Source of the DNA: Baekduia soli
GTDB taxonomy: Bacteria; Actinomycetota; Thermoleophilia; Solirubrobacterales; Solirubrobacteraceae
Reading direction: 5' to 3'
Assembly: GCF_007970665.1 (NCBI RefSeq)
Contig: NZ_CP042430.1
Location: forward strand, 1,860,001-1,924,000
DNA length: 64,000 nt
The notes below the pieces were generated by a model, which had not been told where the DNA came from, ran no database searches, and saw only the letters and a program-made list of their open reading frames with translations. This document shows positions 1-8,654 of this stretch, piece after piece. The position numbers were made by a program, and so were the translations under genes. Position 1 is the first letter of the stretch; each line of letters starts with the position of its first letter.

Positions 1-583
1 CACGCCCCGGGCAGAACCAGGGCGCGACCGTGGCGGTGCCGCCGACGGAGACCGCGACGGCGTCGCGCTCGCCCGAGCCCTCGACGCGGCCGCGGGACCA
101 CAGGTCGTCGAAGTCGCGCGCGTAGGCGGCCGCGACCGCCGCCGAGTCGACGGTGACGATGACGTTCTCCTCGCGGGTCCACGAGTCCAGCGTCCAGTTC
201 GTCGATCCCGTCCACACGCCGGTCCCGTCGCGCACGACGTACTTGTGGTGCATGAGGTCCGGCTCGCCTCCGATGCCGCGCAGCGGCACGCCGAGCTGGG
301 CGAGGATGTCCGGACGGGTCCGCGGCGGCGGCGGGAACGGGACGCGCCGGGCGCCGTCGACGTTGTAGGCGATGCGCACCGCGACGCCGCGCCCCGCGGC
401 CGAGCGCACGGTGCCGGCGACGGCGTCGCCGACGGCGCCGGGCAGGCGCACGTCGTACAGCGCGATGTCGAGGCTCGTGTGGGCCGTGCCCAGGAACGCG
501 ATGAGGTGGGCCGCCACCGCCTCGGCGGTCTGGCCGCCGTCGGTCAGGGTGTGCAGCGTGATGGGTCCGTCGCGTCCGTCCAT
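1..583 (-). CDS. Phospholipase D-like (HKD) protein, C-terminus cut by window edge
   Basis: The reading frame opens at an ATG at 583 and runs off the left edge, so only about 194 residues are visible. A full HxKx4D signature is present (His112, Lys114, Asp119), followed by TGSTNWTLDSW and a nearby EEN, the typical surroundings of the catalytic motif in phospholipase D superfamily proteins. Members hydrolyse or transfer phosphodiester bonds in phospholipids, DNA or cardiolipin precursors. One HKD motif is seen; a second may lie outside the window. The substrate cannot be told. A TAGCGT box (600-595) sits 11 bases before the ATG with no Shine-Dalgarno sequence, so the transcript may be leaderless. 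Confidence 0.8.
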   Translation of the reverse strand, partial: MDGRDGPITLHTLTDGGQTAEAVAAHLIAFLGTAHTSLDIALYDVRLPGAVGDAVAGTVRSAAGRGVAVRIAYNVDGARRVPFPPPPRTRPDILAQLGVPLRGIGGEPDLMHHKYVVRDGTGVWTGSTNWTLDSWTREENVIVTVDSAAVAAAYARDFDDLWSRGRVEGSGERDAVAVSVGGTATVAPWFCPGR

Positions 584-661
584 CGGCGGGCGCGACGCTA
601 CCGGCCGCGCCACCTGCTTGCATGCACGATCGCCCGGTGCCCCGCGCCGGCCGACCGCGCC

Positions 662-1075
662 ATGAGCGACGACGCCCTGCATCCCACCCGCTCGGTCCGC
701 ATCCCGCTGACCGAGGTCGTGCTGCGGGCGAGCCGGTCCTCGGGGCCGGGCGGCCAGCACGCCAACGTGACCGCGTCGCGGATCGAGGCCTCCTTCGACG
801 TGGCGGCCTCCACGGCGCTGACCCCCGAGCAGCGCCGCCGCGTCATGGACCGCTGCGGGCCGGTCGTGCGGGCGGTGGCCCAGGACGCCCGCAGCCAGGC
901 CCGCAACCGGGAGCTGGCCCTCCAGCGCCTGGAGGAGCGCCTGGCCCGCGCCCTGCACGTCCAGCGCTCGCGGACCCCGACGCGCCCCACGAAGGCCTCG
1001 CGGACGCGCCGCCTGGACGCCAAGGCCCGCCGCTCGTCGGTCAAGCGCGCCCGCCGGCCACCGGGCGACGACTGA
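662..1075 (+). CDS. arfB: ArfB/YaeJ-like peptidyl-tRNA hydrolase (RF-1 domain)
   Basis: This 137-residue protein carries the GGQ tripeptide (residues 30-32, in SSGPGGQHANV) that hydrolyses peptidyl-tRNA in class I release factors. It lacks the codon-recognition domains and ends in a basic Arg/Lys-rich tail, the design of ArfB, which rescues ribosomes stalled on non-stop mRNA by placing the tail in the empty mRNA channel. Length matches ArfB (about 140 residues). The ATG at 662 gives the normal N-terminus; longer in-frame starts would add an unrelated low-complexity extension. It is divergent from the phospholipase-like gene and ends 65 bases before the sigma factor. Confidence 0.88.
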   Translation: MSDDALHPTRSVRIPLTEVVLRASRSSGPGGQHANVTASRIEASFDVAASTALTPEQRRRVMDRCGPVVRAVAQDARSQARNRELALQRLEERLARALHVQRSRTPTRPTKASRTRRLDAKARRSSVKRARRPPGDD

Positions 1076-1140
1076 TCCGACGCGCCAGGTCGGGGCCCGC
1101 GCCGTTTACCGCGTGGTCCGACCGGGAACCTCCAAGGTCT

Positions 1141-1929
1141 ATGACGGTCGTTTCCACGCCTCGTCCCGCCGAGGGCACCACCCACCTGCCCCCGCGCACC
1201 GACGCCCAGCTGCTGGAGGCCTATGCGCACTCGCGCGATCCCCGTCTCCGCAGCGCCCTCGTCGAGCGCTTCCTGCCGCTGGCCCGCTCGATCGCCAAGC
1301 GCTACCGCAAGGCCGAGGAGCCCTTCGACGACCTGCTGCAGGTCGCCAGCCTCGGGCTTCTGAAGGCGATCGACCGCTTCGACCCCGCCCGCGGAATCGC
1401 GTTCTCGAGCTTTGCCGTGCCGACCATCGTCGGCGAGCTGCGCCGCCACTTCCGCGACCGCTGCTGGTCGGTGCGCCCGCCGCGCGAGCTGCAGGAGCGC
1501 GCGCTGGAGGTCGACAAGTACCGCACCGAGCTCACGACACGGCTGGGGCGCTCACCGTCGGTCCGCGAGATCGGCCAGGCGCTCGAGCTCGACGACGAGC
1601 AGGTGCTCGAGGCGCTGCAGGCCCAGCAGGGCATGCGCGCCACGTCGCTGGACGCCCCGCGCGGCAACGGCGAGGACCAGGACGCCACGCTGGCCGACGC
1701 GTTCGGCGCCGAGGACCCCGAGCTGGGCCGCGCGGAGCATCGCGCGACGCTGTCGCGGCTCTTCGAGCGCCTCGACGAGCGCGAGCAGCGCGTGCTGCGC
1801 CTGCGCTTCGAGGAGGACCTCACCCAGGAGGAGATCGGCCGCATCGTCGGCGTCTCCCAGATGCAGGTCTCGCGCATCATCCGCGGCGCGGTGGGCAAGC
1901 TGTCCGCGTCGCGCGGCCGGTCGCTCTGA
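1141..1929 (+). CDS. Alternative RNA polymerase sigma factor, SigB/SigF/SigG type
   Basis: A 262-residue sigma-70 protein with regions 2, 3 and 4. Region 2 has FDDLLQVASLGLLKAIDRFD and FSSFAVPTIVGELRRHFRD, diagnostic of the SigB/F/G stress and sporulation group. Region 3 holds VREIGQALELDDEQVLEAL. Region 4 ends in the helix-turn-helix LTQEEIGRIVGVSQMQVSRI. Such factors usually direct general stress regulons and are held by RsbW-type anti-sigma kinases, but no such partner gene lies next to it, so its control must be encoded elsewhere. The start is the ATG at 1141. Confidence 0.9.
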   Translation: MTVVSTPRPAEGTTHLPPRTDAQLLEAYAHSRDPRLRSALVERFLPLARSIAKRYRKAEEPFDDLLQVASLGLLKAIDRFDPARGIAFSSFAVPTIVGELRRHFRDRCWSVRPPRELQERALEVDKYRTELTTRLGRSPSVREIGQALELDDEQVLEALQAQQGMRATSLDAPRGNGEDQDATLADAFGAEDPELGRAEHRATLSRLFERLDEREQRVLRLRFEEDLTQEEIGRIVGVSQMQVSRIIRGAVGKLSASRGRSL

Positions 1930-1982
1930 CCCGTCGTCCCGGTGGGCGGCGGACCTCACGCCCCGCGGGATGGGGTCGGGCG

Positions 1983-3500
1983 ATGAGCGCCAACCTCGCG
2001 ACGATCCTCACCGCCTCCGCGGGGCGTCATCCCGACCGCGTCGCGCTCAAGCTCGACGACGCGGATTTCAGCTACGCGTTGCTCGACGAGGCCGCCGCGC
2101 GGGTGGCGGCGATGCTGAAGGCCAAGGGCGTCGAGCCCGGCGACCGCGTCGGGATCATGCTGCCCAACGTCCCCTACTTCCCCGTGGCCTACTACGGGGT
2201 GCTGCGCGCCGGCGGCGTCGTCGTCCCGATGAACGTCCTGCTCAAGGGCCGCGAGGCCGGGTTCTACCTCTCGGACCCGCAGGCCAAGCTCCTCTTCGCC
2301 TGGCACGACTTCGCCGACGCCGCGCGCCAGGGCGCCGAGGCGGCCGGGGCCGAGCTCGTCCTCGTCAAGCCCGGCGAGATCGAGGGCATCATCTTCGAGC
2401 ACGAGCCCGACCCCGAGGTCGCCGAGCGCGCCGACGACGACACCGCGGTCATCCTCTACACGTCGGGCACGACCGGGACGCCCAAGGGCGCCGAGCTCAC
2501 CCACAGCAACATGCGCCGCAACGCCGAGGCGTCCGTGGCGCTGTTCGGGCTGGCCGAGGACGTCGTGGTCCTGGGGGCACTGCCGTTGTTCCACTCCTTC
2601 GGCCAGACGTGCGGGATGAACGCCACGATCCTCGCGGGCGGCTGCCTCACGCTCATCCCGCGCTTCGAGCCGGCCAAGGCCCTGGAGATCATCCAGCGTG
2701 ACCACGTCACCGTCTTCGAGGGCGTGCCGACGATGTACAACGCGATGCTGCACCTCGACGGCCGCGAGCAGTACGACACGTCGTCGCTGAAGGTCTGCGC
2801 CTCGGGCGGCGCGGCCCTGCCCGTCGAGCTGCTGCACGGCTTCGAGGCGGCGTTCGGCTGCAAGGTCCTGGAGGGCTACGGCCTCTCGGAGACCTCGCCG
2901 GTGGCCTCGTTCAACCACCCCGACCGCGAGCGCAAGGCGGGGTCCATCGGCACGCCCATCGAGGGCGTGGAGATGAAGGTCGTCGACGAGTCCGACGACG
3001 AGGTGGCCCCCGGCGAGGTCGGCGAGATCGTCATCCGCGGCCACAACGTCATGAAGGGCTACTGGGGCAGGCCCGATGCGACCGAGGAGGTCATGCGCGG
3101 CGGGTGGTTCCACACGGGCGACATGGCCAAGGTCGACGAGGACGGCTACTTCTTCATCGTGGACCGCAAGAAGGACCTCATCATCCGCGGCGGCTACAAC
3201 GTCTACCCGCGCGAGATCGAGGAGGTGCTCTACGAGCACCCGGCCGTCCGCGAGGCCGCAGTCGTCGCCGTTCCGCACCCCGAGCTGGGGGAGGAGGTCG
3301 GTGCCGCCGTCGTGCTCAAGGACGGCGAGGACGTCGACGAGGACGCCATCCGGGCCTACGTGAAGGAGAACGTCGCGGCCTACAAATACCCGCGGCACGT
3401 GTGGTTCGTCGACGAGCTGCCCAAGGGTCCCACCGGCAAGATCCTCAAGCGTGAGATCGAGGCGCCGGACGTCGAGTCCGCCGGTTCGCAGGACGGCTGA
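1983..3500 (+). CDS. Long-chain fatty-acid-CoA ligase (class I adenylate-forming enzyme)
   Basis: A 505-residue AMP-dependent acyl-CoA synthetase that activates a fatty acid with ATP and transfers it to CoA. Visible motifs are the P-loop YTSGTTGTPKG near residue 159, the GYGLSETSP acid-binding motif, the GWFHTGD and DRKKDLIIRGGYNVYP hinge region, and the C-terminal GPTGKILKRE that carries the catalytic lysine. Length is at the short end for FadD-type enzymes, as is common in actinobacteria. The ATG at 1983 gives an N-terminus resembling related ligases. It is followed by 192 bases and then the cold-shock gene, so it is probably expressed separately. The chain-length preference cannot be read from sequence. 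Confidence 0.9.
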   Translation: MSANLATILTASAGRHPDRVALKLDDADFSYALLDEAAARVAAMLKAKGVEPGDRVGIMLPNVPYFPVAYYGVLRAGGVVVPMNVLLKGREAGFYLSDPQAKLLFAWHDFADAARQGAEAAGAELVLVKPGEIEGIIFEHEPDPEVAERADDDTAVILYTSGTTGTPKGAELTHSNMRRNAEASVALFGLAEDVVVLGALPLFHSFGQTCGMNATILAGGCLTLIPRFEPAKALEIIQRDHVTVFEGVPTMYNAMLHLDGREQYDTSSLKVCASGGAALPVELLHGFEAAFGCKVLEGYGLSETSPVASFNHPDRERKAGSIGTPIEGVEMKVVDESDDEVAPGEVGEIVIRGHNVMKGYWGRPDATEEVMRGGWFHTGDMAKVDEDGYFFIVDRKKDLIIRGGYNVYPREIEEVLYEHPAVREAAVVAVPHPELGEEVGAAVVLKDGEDVDEDAIRAYVKENVAAYKYPRHVWFVDELPKGPTGKILKREIEAPDVESAGSQDG

Positions 3501-3692
3501 CCCACGGCGGCCGGGCCCGATCCGGGTCCGCGTTCACCGCGGATTCACGGACGGCGCTTGCGACACCTGGTACGTTCCCCGGCGAACGGCCGGGGGTTGG
3601 CCCCGGTGGACAAGTCGTGCGGGCGTCGCAGGTGGCAGGAGCGTCTCCTCCCAGACGAAACGCAGCACACGAGGGACGGAGAGAACACTCAC

Positions 3693-3896
3693 ATGCCCAG
3701 CGGAACCGTGAAGTGGTTCAGCGACGACAAGGGGTTCGGGTTCATCACCCCGGACGCCGGCGGCAAGGACCTGTTCGTGCACCACAGCGCGATCATCGCC
3801 GACGGCTACCGCTCGCTGCCCGAGGGCGCGAGCGTGACCTACGAGGAGGAGAGCGGGGACAAGGGGCCCAAGGCCGTCAACGTCCAGCGCGTCTGA
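3693..3896 (+). CDS. cspA: Cold-shock protein, CspA family
   Basis: A single 67-residue cold-shock domain that starts [19 protein letters not shown]. It contains RNP1 (KGFGFI) and RNP2 (LFVHHS), the aromatic patches that bind single-stranded RNA or DNA. CspA proteins act as RNA chaperones during cold shock and active growth. The 192-base stretch before it leaves room for a long 5' leader, as in many cold-shock mRNAs, with GGGACGGAGAG about 10 bases before the ATG as a probable ribosome binding site. A strong hairpin follows, so this is probably a single-gene transcript. Confidence 0.95.
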   Translation: MPSGTVKWFSDDKGFGFITPDAGGKDLFVHHSAIIADGYRSLPEGASVTYEEESGDKGPKAVNVQRV

Positions 3897-3937
3897 TCCG
3901 CCGCGCGGCGGTCGTCCGCCCGCGCACCGAAGCTCCC

Positions 3938-3961
3938 GGAGGCCCGCCCTGGCGGGCCTCC
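3938..3961. terminator. Rho-independent-like terminator after cspA
   Basis: An 11-bp perfect GC-rich inverted repeat (GGAGGCCCGCC and its complement) with a 2-base centre. It lies 41 bases after the cold-shock gene and just before the convergent rhodanese stop at 3975. There is no U-tract, which is usual in high-GC actinobacteria. Its place between convergent genes suggests it works in both directions. Confidence 0.75.
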
Positions 3962-3974
3962 GACGTGCTGCGGG

Positions 3975-4334
3975 TCAGTGGTCGGCGACCGACCCGTCGG
4001 GCGGGTCCAGCGGCAGGCCCGCGTCGTGCCAGGCCTGGATGCCGCCGGCCAGCGACCAGGCGTCGAAGCCGGCCCGGCGGAACGCCTGGGCGGCCATGAG
4101 CGACCGGGCGCCGAGACGGCACTGGAACACGACGGGCCGCTGGCGGTCGATCGTCGCGGCCTGCGAGCTCAGGCGCTCGAGCTCGATGTGGCGGCTGTCG
4201 CCGGGGATGCGCCCGGCATCCCACTCGTACTGCTCGCGGACGTCGATGAGCTGGATCTCACCGGCGTCGAGGCGCCTGCGGACGTCGTCGGGGGTCACTT
4301 CCAGCTCGGGATCGGCCAAGGGGTGCTCGCTCAC
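3975..4334 (-). CDS. Single-domain rhodanese-like sulfurtransferase
   Basis: A 119-residue rhodanese-homology domain. The active-site loop is CRLGARS with the catalytic Cys72, and the N-terminal CH2A-type motif LIDVREQYEWDAGRIPG is intact. Single-domain rhodaneses move sulfane sulfur through a cysteine persulfide, for example from thiosulfate or persulfides. The C-terminal SLAGGIQAWHDAGLP is also typical. The start is a GTG at 4334, chosen because GGAGGA lies about 6 bases upstream. A TAGACT -10 box about 25 bases further up (around 4361-4366) suggests a normal leadered promoter. Confidence 0.9.
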   Translation of the reverse strand: MSEHPLADPELEVTPDDVRRRLDAGEIQLIDVREQYEWDAGRIPGDSRHIELERLSSQAATIDRQRPVVFQCRLGARSLMAAQAFRRAGFDAWSLAGGIQAWHDAGLPLDPPDGSVADH

Positions 4335-4386
4335 GTGTGGTCCTCCGGGAATCGGGCCCCGAGTCTAGGAGACCGGCGCCCCGGGG

Positions 4387-5724
4387 TCAGTGGTGGAAGC
4401 CGATGCGCGCGCCGGGCGCACGCGCCTCGTCGCCCGTGAGACGGGCGACGACGGACTGCAGGTCGCGCACGAGCAGCCCGGCCATGTCGCGGCTGAAGCC
4501 GTTGCGCACGACGATCCGCAGCACGTGGAGGTCCTCCAGGCCCTGGGGCATCGGGTAGGCGGGGACGATCCACCCGTGCGCCCGCAGGCGCTCGGAGACG
4601 TCGTAGACCGTCCACCCCGCGTCGGGCGCCGCGACGCTGAAGGCCAGCACGGGGAGCTCCTCGCCGCGCGACAGCAGGGAGAACGCGCCGATCGACCCGA
4701 TCTCGCGGGCCAGCCAGCGGGCCACGTCGCGGCAATCCTGGCCCACCGCACGGTAGCCCTCACGCCCGAGGCGCACGAAGGTGTAGTACTGCGCGGCGAC
4801 CTGCGCACCGGGGCGCGAGAAGCTCAGGCCGTAGGTCGGCATGCTCCCGCCGAGGTAGTCCACGTCGAAGACGAGCTCGCGCGGGAGCGCGGCCTCGTCG
4901 CGCCACAGGCCCCAGCCGATCCCCGGGTAGACGAGCCCGTACTTGTGGCCCGAGGCGTTGATGGACTGCACCCGCGCCAGGCGGAAGTCCCAGACCAGAT
5001 CGGGGTCCAGGAACGGCGCGATGAAGCCGCCCGAGGCGGCGTCGACGTGCATCGGCACGTCGGGCCCGCCGCGGTCGCGCAGCGCGTCGAGCGCAGCGGC
5101 GATGCCGGCGACCGGCTCGTAGGTGCCGTCGAACGTCGAGCCGAGGATCGCCACGACGCCGATCGTCTGCGCGTCGCAGGCGGCCACGGCCCGCTCAGCG
5201 GTCAGGTGCGTCGTGCCGTCGCCGACGCGCAGCAGGCGCGGCTCGACGTCCCAGTAGCGGCAGAACTTCTCCCAGCAGACCTGGACGTTGGCGCCCATCA
5301 CGAGGTTCGGGCGCCCGGTGGCGCCGCGGGCGCGCCAGCGGCGCTGCAGGGCGATGCCGGCGAGCATGCACGCCTCGCTGGAGCCCGTGGTCGAGGTGCC
5401 GACCGCGGTGCCCGGCGCGCCCCACAGGTCGCCGAGCATCGCCACGCAGCGGCGCTCGAGCTCGGCGGTCTGGGGGTACTCGTCCTTGTCGACGAGGTTG
5501 CGGTCCTGGCACTCGGCCATGAGCTCGCGCGCCTCGGGCTCCATCCACGTCGTCACGAACGTGGCGAGGTTGAGCCGCGAGCGGCCGTCGAGCATCAGCT
5601 CGTCGTGGACGAGCTGGCGCGCGGCGTGGGCGTCGATCGAGTGCTCGGGCAGACGGCCGCGCGGGATCTCGACGCGCCCGTCGAGGCCGAGCTGTGGGCG
5701 CACCCAGATCGCGTCGTCGTCCAT
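4387..5724 (-). CDS. gadB: Glutamate decarboxylase (PLP-dependent)
   Basis: A 445-residue group II PLP-dependent decarboxylase that converts glutamate to GABA, using a proton and so often helping acid resistance. The PLP lysine lies in SGHKYG (Lys261). Upstream are the cofactor-binding HVDAASGGF and the substrate-loop TGSSEACMLAG, and the N-terminal TFVTTWMEPEA matches bacterial GadA/GadB. Length is near the 450-466 residues of known enzymes. The ATG at 5724 gives MDDDAIWV. It follows the ParB-like gene by 11 bases on the same strand and could be cotranscribed with it. No GABA antiporter (GadC) is present here. Confidence 0.92.
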   Translation of the reverse strand: MDDDAIWVRPQLGLDGRVEIPRGRLPEHSIDAHAARQLVHDELMLDGRSRLNLATFVTTWMEPEARELMAECQDRNLVDKDEYPQTAELERRCVAMLGDLWGAPGTAVGTSTTGSSEACMLAGIALQRRWRARGATGRPNLVMGANVQVCWEKFCRYWDVEPRLLRVGDGTTHLTAERAVAACDAQTIGVVAILGSTFDGTYEPVAGIAAALDALRDRGGPDVPMHVDAASGGFIAPFLDPDLVWDFRLARVQSINASGHKYGLVYPGIGWGLWRDEAALPRELVFDVDYLGGSMPTYGLSFSRPGAQVAAQYYTFVRLGREGYRAVGQDCRDVARWLAREIGSIGAFSLLSRGEELPVLAFSVAAPDAGWTVYDVSERLRAHGWIVPAYPMPQGLEDLHVLRIVVRNGFSRDMAGLLVRDLQSVVARLTGDEARAPGARIGFHH

Positions 5725-5735
5725 GTGTACGGGTC

Positions 5736-6922
5736 CTAGCCCGTGAGCACGCCGGCCAGGGCGCGCGGCGGCACCGGGTCGGCGGCCAGGAGCTCGCCGG
5801 CCAGCGCGCGCAAGACGCCGAGGCGCTCGCGCGGGTGCAACGAGAACGCGTACTCCTGCGCGGCCTCGTGGCCGGCGATGCCGAGCGAGGCGCGGTGCTC
5901 CTGGGTGGCCACGCGCGCGAGCACGAGCCCGAGCACGTAGGCGTCGAGGTCCTCGGCCTGCACCCGCGGCGCCACGCCCCCGGGCCGCGGCGCGGCGGCG
6001 CCGGGCGGCGGTCGTGCGCGCGGACCTCGGCGCCGTCGAAGTCGCGGTCCTGGGCACGCTCGCCGGGCTGGGGTCGGTCGCTCTCGCGGGCCGCGGCCCA
6101 GCGCGCCTCGTCGAGCTTGCGCGACAACTCGTCGTAGTCCTTGGGCTTGGGCGGCACGTAGCCGACGCCGAGCTTGAGCGCGCCGCCGCTGATCTCGCCG
6201 TCGGCGTGCTGCTGGACGAGGTCCTCGGCGCGCTCCTCGCTGACCGCGCCGCGCGCGATCCCGCGGCGGACGATGTCGGCGGCCGTGAACGAGAGGTCGC
6301 CCTGCTCGACGCGCGTCACGATCGCGTCGGGGAGGTCGAGCAGCCGCAGCGCCTTGCGCGTCCACTCCAGCGGCGCGCCGACCAGGCGCGAGACCTCCGC
6401 GGCCGTGAGCTGCGGGTCCTCGCTCATGATGGCCCGCGCGGCGCGGGCGAACTGCACGGGCTCGGGGCGGCTCTGGTGGAAGTTCTCGGCGAACTGCATC
6501 GTGAGCGCCTCGCGGCGCGAGATGTCGTCGATGAGCGTGAACCGCCACTCGCGGTCGCCCTCGGCGGCGTCCAGGAGCTGCATCGCGCCGAAGCGGCGGC
6601 GGCCGGCCAGCAGCTCGTAGGGCTGGTCGTCCTCGCCGGTGGCTCGGACGAGCGGTGGGTGCAGCAGGCCGGTCTCCTTGATGGAGACCGCCAGCTCATG
6701 GAGGTCCGGCAGCGGGCCGGTGCGCATGTTGACCATCGTGCGCACCTGAGCCAGGCGCGCCGCGATCGCGCGGTGCTCCTTGGCTGCGGTGGGGGACAGG
6801 GGAGCCTTGCGCAGGTCGGCGTCGCGGGCCTCGCGCTCGGTGCGCGATGCCTCCTCGCGCAGCTGCGCGACCTGTTCTTCGGCGTCTTGGAGCTTGTCGA
6901 CCTGGGACATGGAGTCGCGCAT
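5736..6922 (-). CDS. ParB/RepB-like partition protein, interrupted by a one-base frameshift
   Basis: The N-terminal two thirds read as a ParB-type protein: a coiled-coil-like start, then a ParB nuclease-like domain with LLAGRRRFGAMQLLD (the ParB box, which binds CTP in known ParB proteins), then a KorB/HTH-like DNA-binding region (LTAAEVSRLVGAPLEWTRKAL). After a Pro/Arg-rich linker the frame is lost, and a conserved-looking C-terminus (VQAEDLDAYVLGLVLARV to LAGVLTG) continues in another frame. Adding one G to the C-run at 5977-5981 (minus-strand G) restores one frame of about 395 residues. The start is 6922 or the ATG at 6910. It is not next to the ParA gene at 62.7 kb, so it may be a non-canonical ParB homologue. 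Confidence 0.7.
5977..5981. other. Probable indel in a C-run of the ParB-like gene
   Basis: The run has five C. Six C would join the two coding frames of the ParB-like gene through PGGVAPRVQA. Sequencing or assembly error is the likeliest cause, since both halves are well preserved. Confidence 0.65.
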
Positions 6923-7070
6923 CGAAGCAGACGCCCCGGAGGTCTCCGCAAACGCCCTGCACCGGGGCGGTTCGGGGGTGGGGGGCGTCGTGGGGCGCGG
7001 GCGGTCGCCGGCGATCGTGCCGCCGTGCGCGGGGAGGGGCGACGGGCGGCGGGGCGCCGGTCCCGACGCC

Positions 7071-7898
7071 CTACCCCCAATACAGGTTGAACAGGCCGAA
7101 CTGGCGGTCGGGGCGCCAGGCCACCGCAGGGCCCAGGCGCATGCGCAGCGCGTCGTTGAGCCGCACGAAGCGCCAGGTCCGCAGGGCCTCGGTCGCCGCC
7201 GCGTTCCCGTCGGGCACGATGAGCGTGCCGGCCGCGGGACCCGCCGTCGCCGCGGCCATGAGCGCCACCCCGACGTCGGGGTCCAGCGCGCCGATGGCCG
7301 TGCCCGCGCCCCAGGGCGACGCGATCGCCCAGCCCGCCATCCTGCCACCGGCGTCGCGGACCGCCACGCCCGCGGGCGCCTCGATGACGTCGAGCACCGC
7401 GTCGCGCCGCTCCCCGGTCACCGCCGCGTCCAGGGCGCGCAGGTGCGCGCGATCCTCGGAGCGCACGGGATGCAGGTCGGCCTCCGGCGCGGCGCCGGCG
7501 ACGCCGCGCCAGGCGATCGCGCGCTCCTCGGCGACGAAGCCGAGCCGTTCGTAGACCGGGCGCCCGGCCTCCGTCGCGTAGAGCAGGACGGTGCGGGCGT
7601 CGCGCGCCTGCAGCCACGCGACGGCGGCCTCGGTCAGCGCCGCGCCCAGGCCCCGGCGCCGGGCCTCGGGCAGCACGCCGAGCGCGCCGATCCAGCCCGT
7701 GGTCGCGAAGGCCGCCGTGCACACCACCCCACCGATGCCCTCGGGCCCGGCGGCGACCAGGATCGCGCCGTGCGGCGAGAGGCGCGGGTAGTCCAGCAGT
7801 CGCGCGACCTGGGTCCCGAAGCCGGCCCGGCGCAGGACCTCGACCACCGTCGGGATCTCGAGGTCGGTGGCCGGCCGGATCGCCGCTGCGACACGCAC
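7071..7898 (-). CDS. GNAT-family acetyltransferase with a second C-terminal domain
   Basis: About 275 residues. The N-terminal half is a GNAT domain: IGALGVLPEARRRGLGAAL is the acetyl-CoA-binding motif A, and PVYERLGFVAEE is motif B. The C-terminal half resembles the Acetyltransf_18 domain of YitH-type proteins. The substrate is unknown. The start is uncertain. An ATG at 7916 is possible, but the TAGGCT box at 7911-7906 would then lie inside the gene. Two in-frame GTG codons follow that box (7901 and 7898), so a leaderless GTG start at 7898 is preferred. Confidence 0.8.
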   Translation of the reverse strand: MRVAAAIRPATDLEIPTVVEVLRRAGFGTQVARLLDYPRLSPHGAILVAAGPEGIGGVVCTAAFATTGWIGALGVLPEARRRGLGAALTEAAVAWLQARDARTVLLYATEAGRPVYERLGFVAEERAIAWRGVAGAAPEADLHPVRSEDRAHLRALDAAVTGERRDAVLDVIEAPAGVAVRDAGGRMAGWAIASPWGAGTAIGALDPDVGVALMAAATAGPAAGTLIVPDGNAAATEALRTWRFVRLNDALRMRLGPAVAWRPDRQFGLFNLYWG

Positions 7899-8022
7899 CA
7901 CCGGCAGCCTATCCATCCCTCCCGCGCCAATCGGGTCGCTCGGGCCCGCGGTCCGGCGGGACACCGGTGCGCGCCGCGGAGCGCCGTCGCGCGTGCGCGA
8001 CGGCGCTAGTCTCGTTGCGGAC

Positions 8023-8643
8023 ATGCGCCGCACCGCCTTCGCCGCCGTCTTCGCCATGAGCCTCGGGCTGTCGGCGATCGTCGTCCTGCAGGGCGGCTTC
8101 AGCTCGATCGGCATGGTCCGCATCCTCGAGATCCTCGCCGTGATCCTCGTCGGCGCCGCGGTGCTGATGTCCATCATGTCGATCGTCGGCCTGCGGCTGG
8201 CGGGATGGCGCGAGCCGGTCTCGGAGACCGAGTTCGAGGAGGTCGTGCTGCGCGCCGAGCGGCTGGCCCGCGAGGGCACCGCCGCCGAGCCCGACGAGGG
8301 CGAGTTCCTCGACCTCGACCCCTACGACGACCACGACTTCGAGGAGCTCGTCCGCGACGCGATGGACGACCTGCCCGACCTCCTGCGCGCCGCCTTGGAC
8401 CGCAACGTCGCCGTCGTCATCTCCGACGGCGGCCGCCGCCGCGGCGCGTACGGCCTCTACCACGGCGACGGCGCACACCGCGACGAGGTCCCCGACCGCA
8501 TCGTCATCTACCGCGACACGCTGCGCCGCGACTTCGGCCACGACGCCGAGCTGCTGCGCGAGCAGGTCGTCGTCACCGTCCGCCACGAGCTCGCCCACCA
8601 CATCGGGTTCGACGAGCTCGGCGTGCGCGACCTCGGACTCTGA
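8023..8643 (+). CDS. Membrane-anchored zincin metallopeptidase-like protein
   Basis: 206 residues. Two hydrophobic segments at the N-terminus (about residues 5-27 and 32-55) anchor it in the membrane. A long acidic linker (EPDEGEFLDLDPYDDHDFEE) leads to a zincin domain with HELAHHIGFDE (His188, Glu189, His192), the HExxHxxG zinc site. The domain resembles the DUF1025/Zincin_1 family, whose members are usually soluble and about 120 residues long, so the membrane extension is unusual. A TAGTCT -10 box ends 10 bases before the ATG with no ribosome binding site, so expression is probably leaderless. The target protein is unknown. The next gene starts 12 bases downstream. Confidence 0.78.
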   Translation: MRRTAFAAVFAMSLGLSAIVVLQGGFSSIGMVRILEILAVILVGAAVLMSIMSIVGLRLAGWREPVSETEFEEVVLRAERLAREGTAAEPDEGEFLDLDPYDDHDFEELVRDAMDDLPDLLRAALDRNVAVVISDGGRRRGAYGLYHGDGAHRDEVPDRIVIYRDTLRRDFGHDAELLREQVVVTVRHELAHHIGFDELGVRDLGL

Positions 8644-8654
8644 CCCCGGCGCCT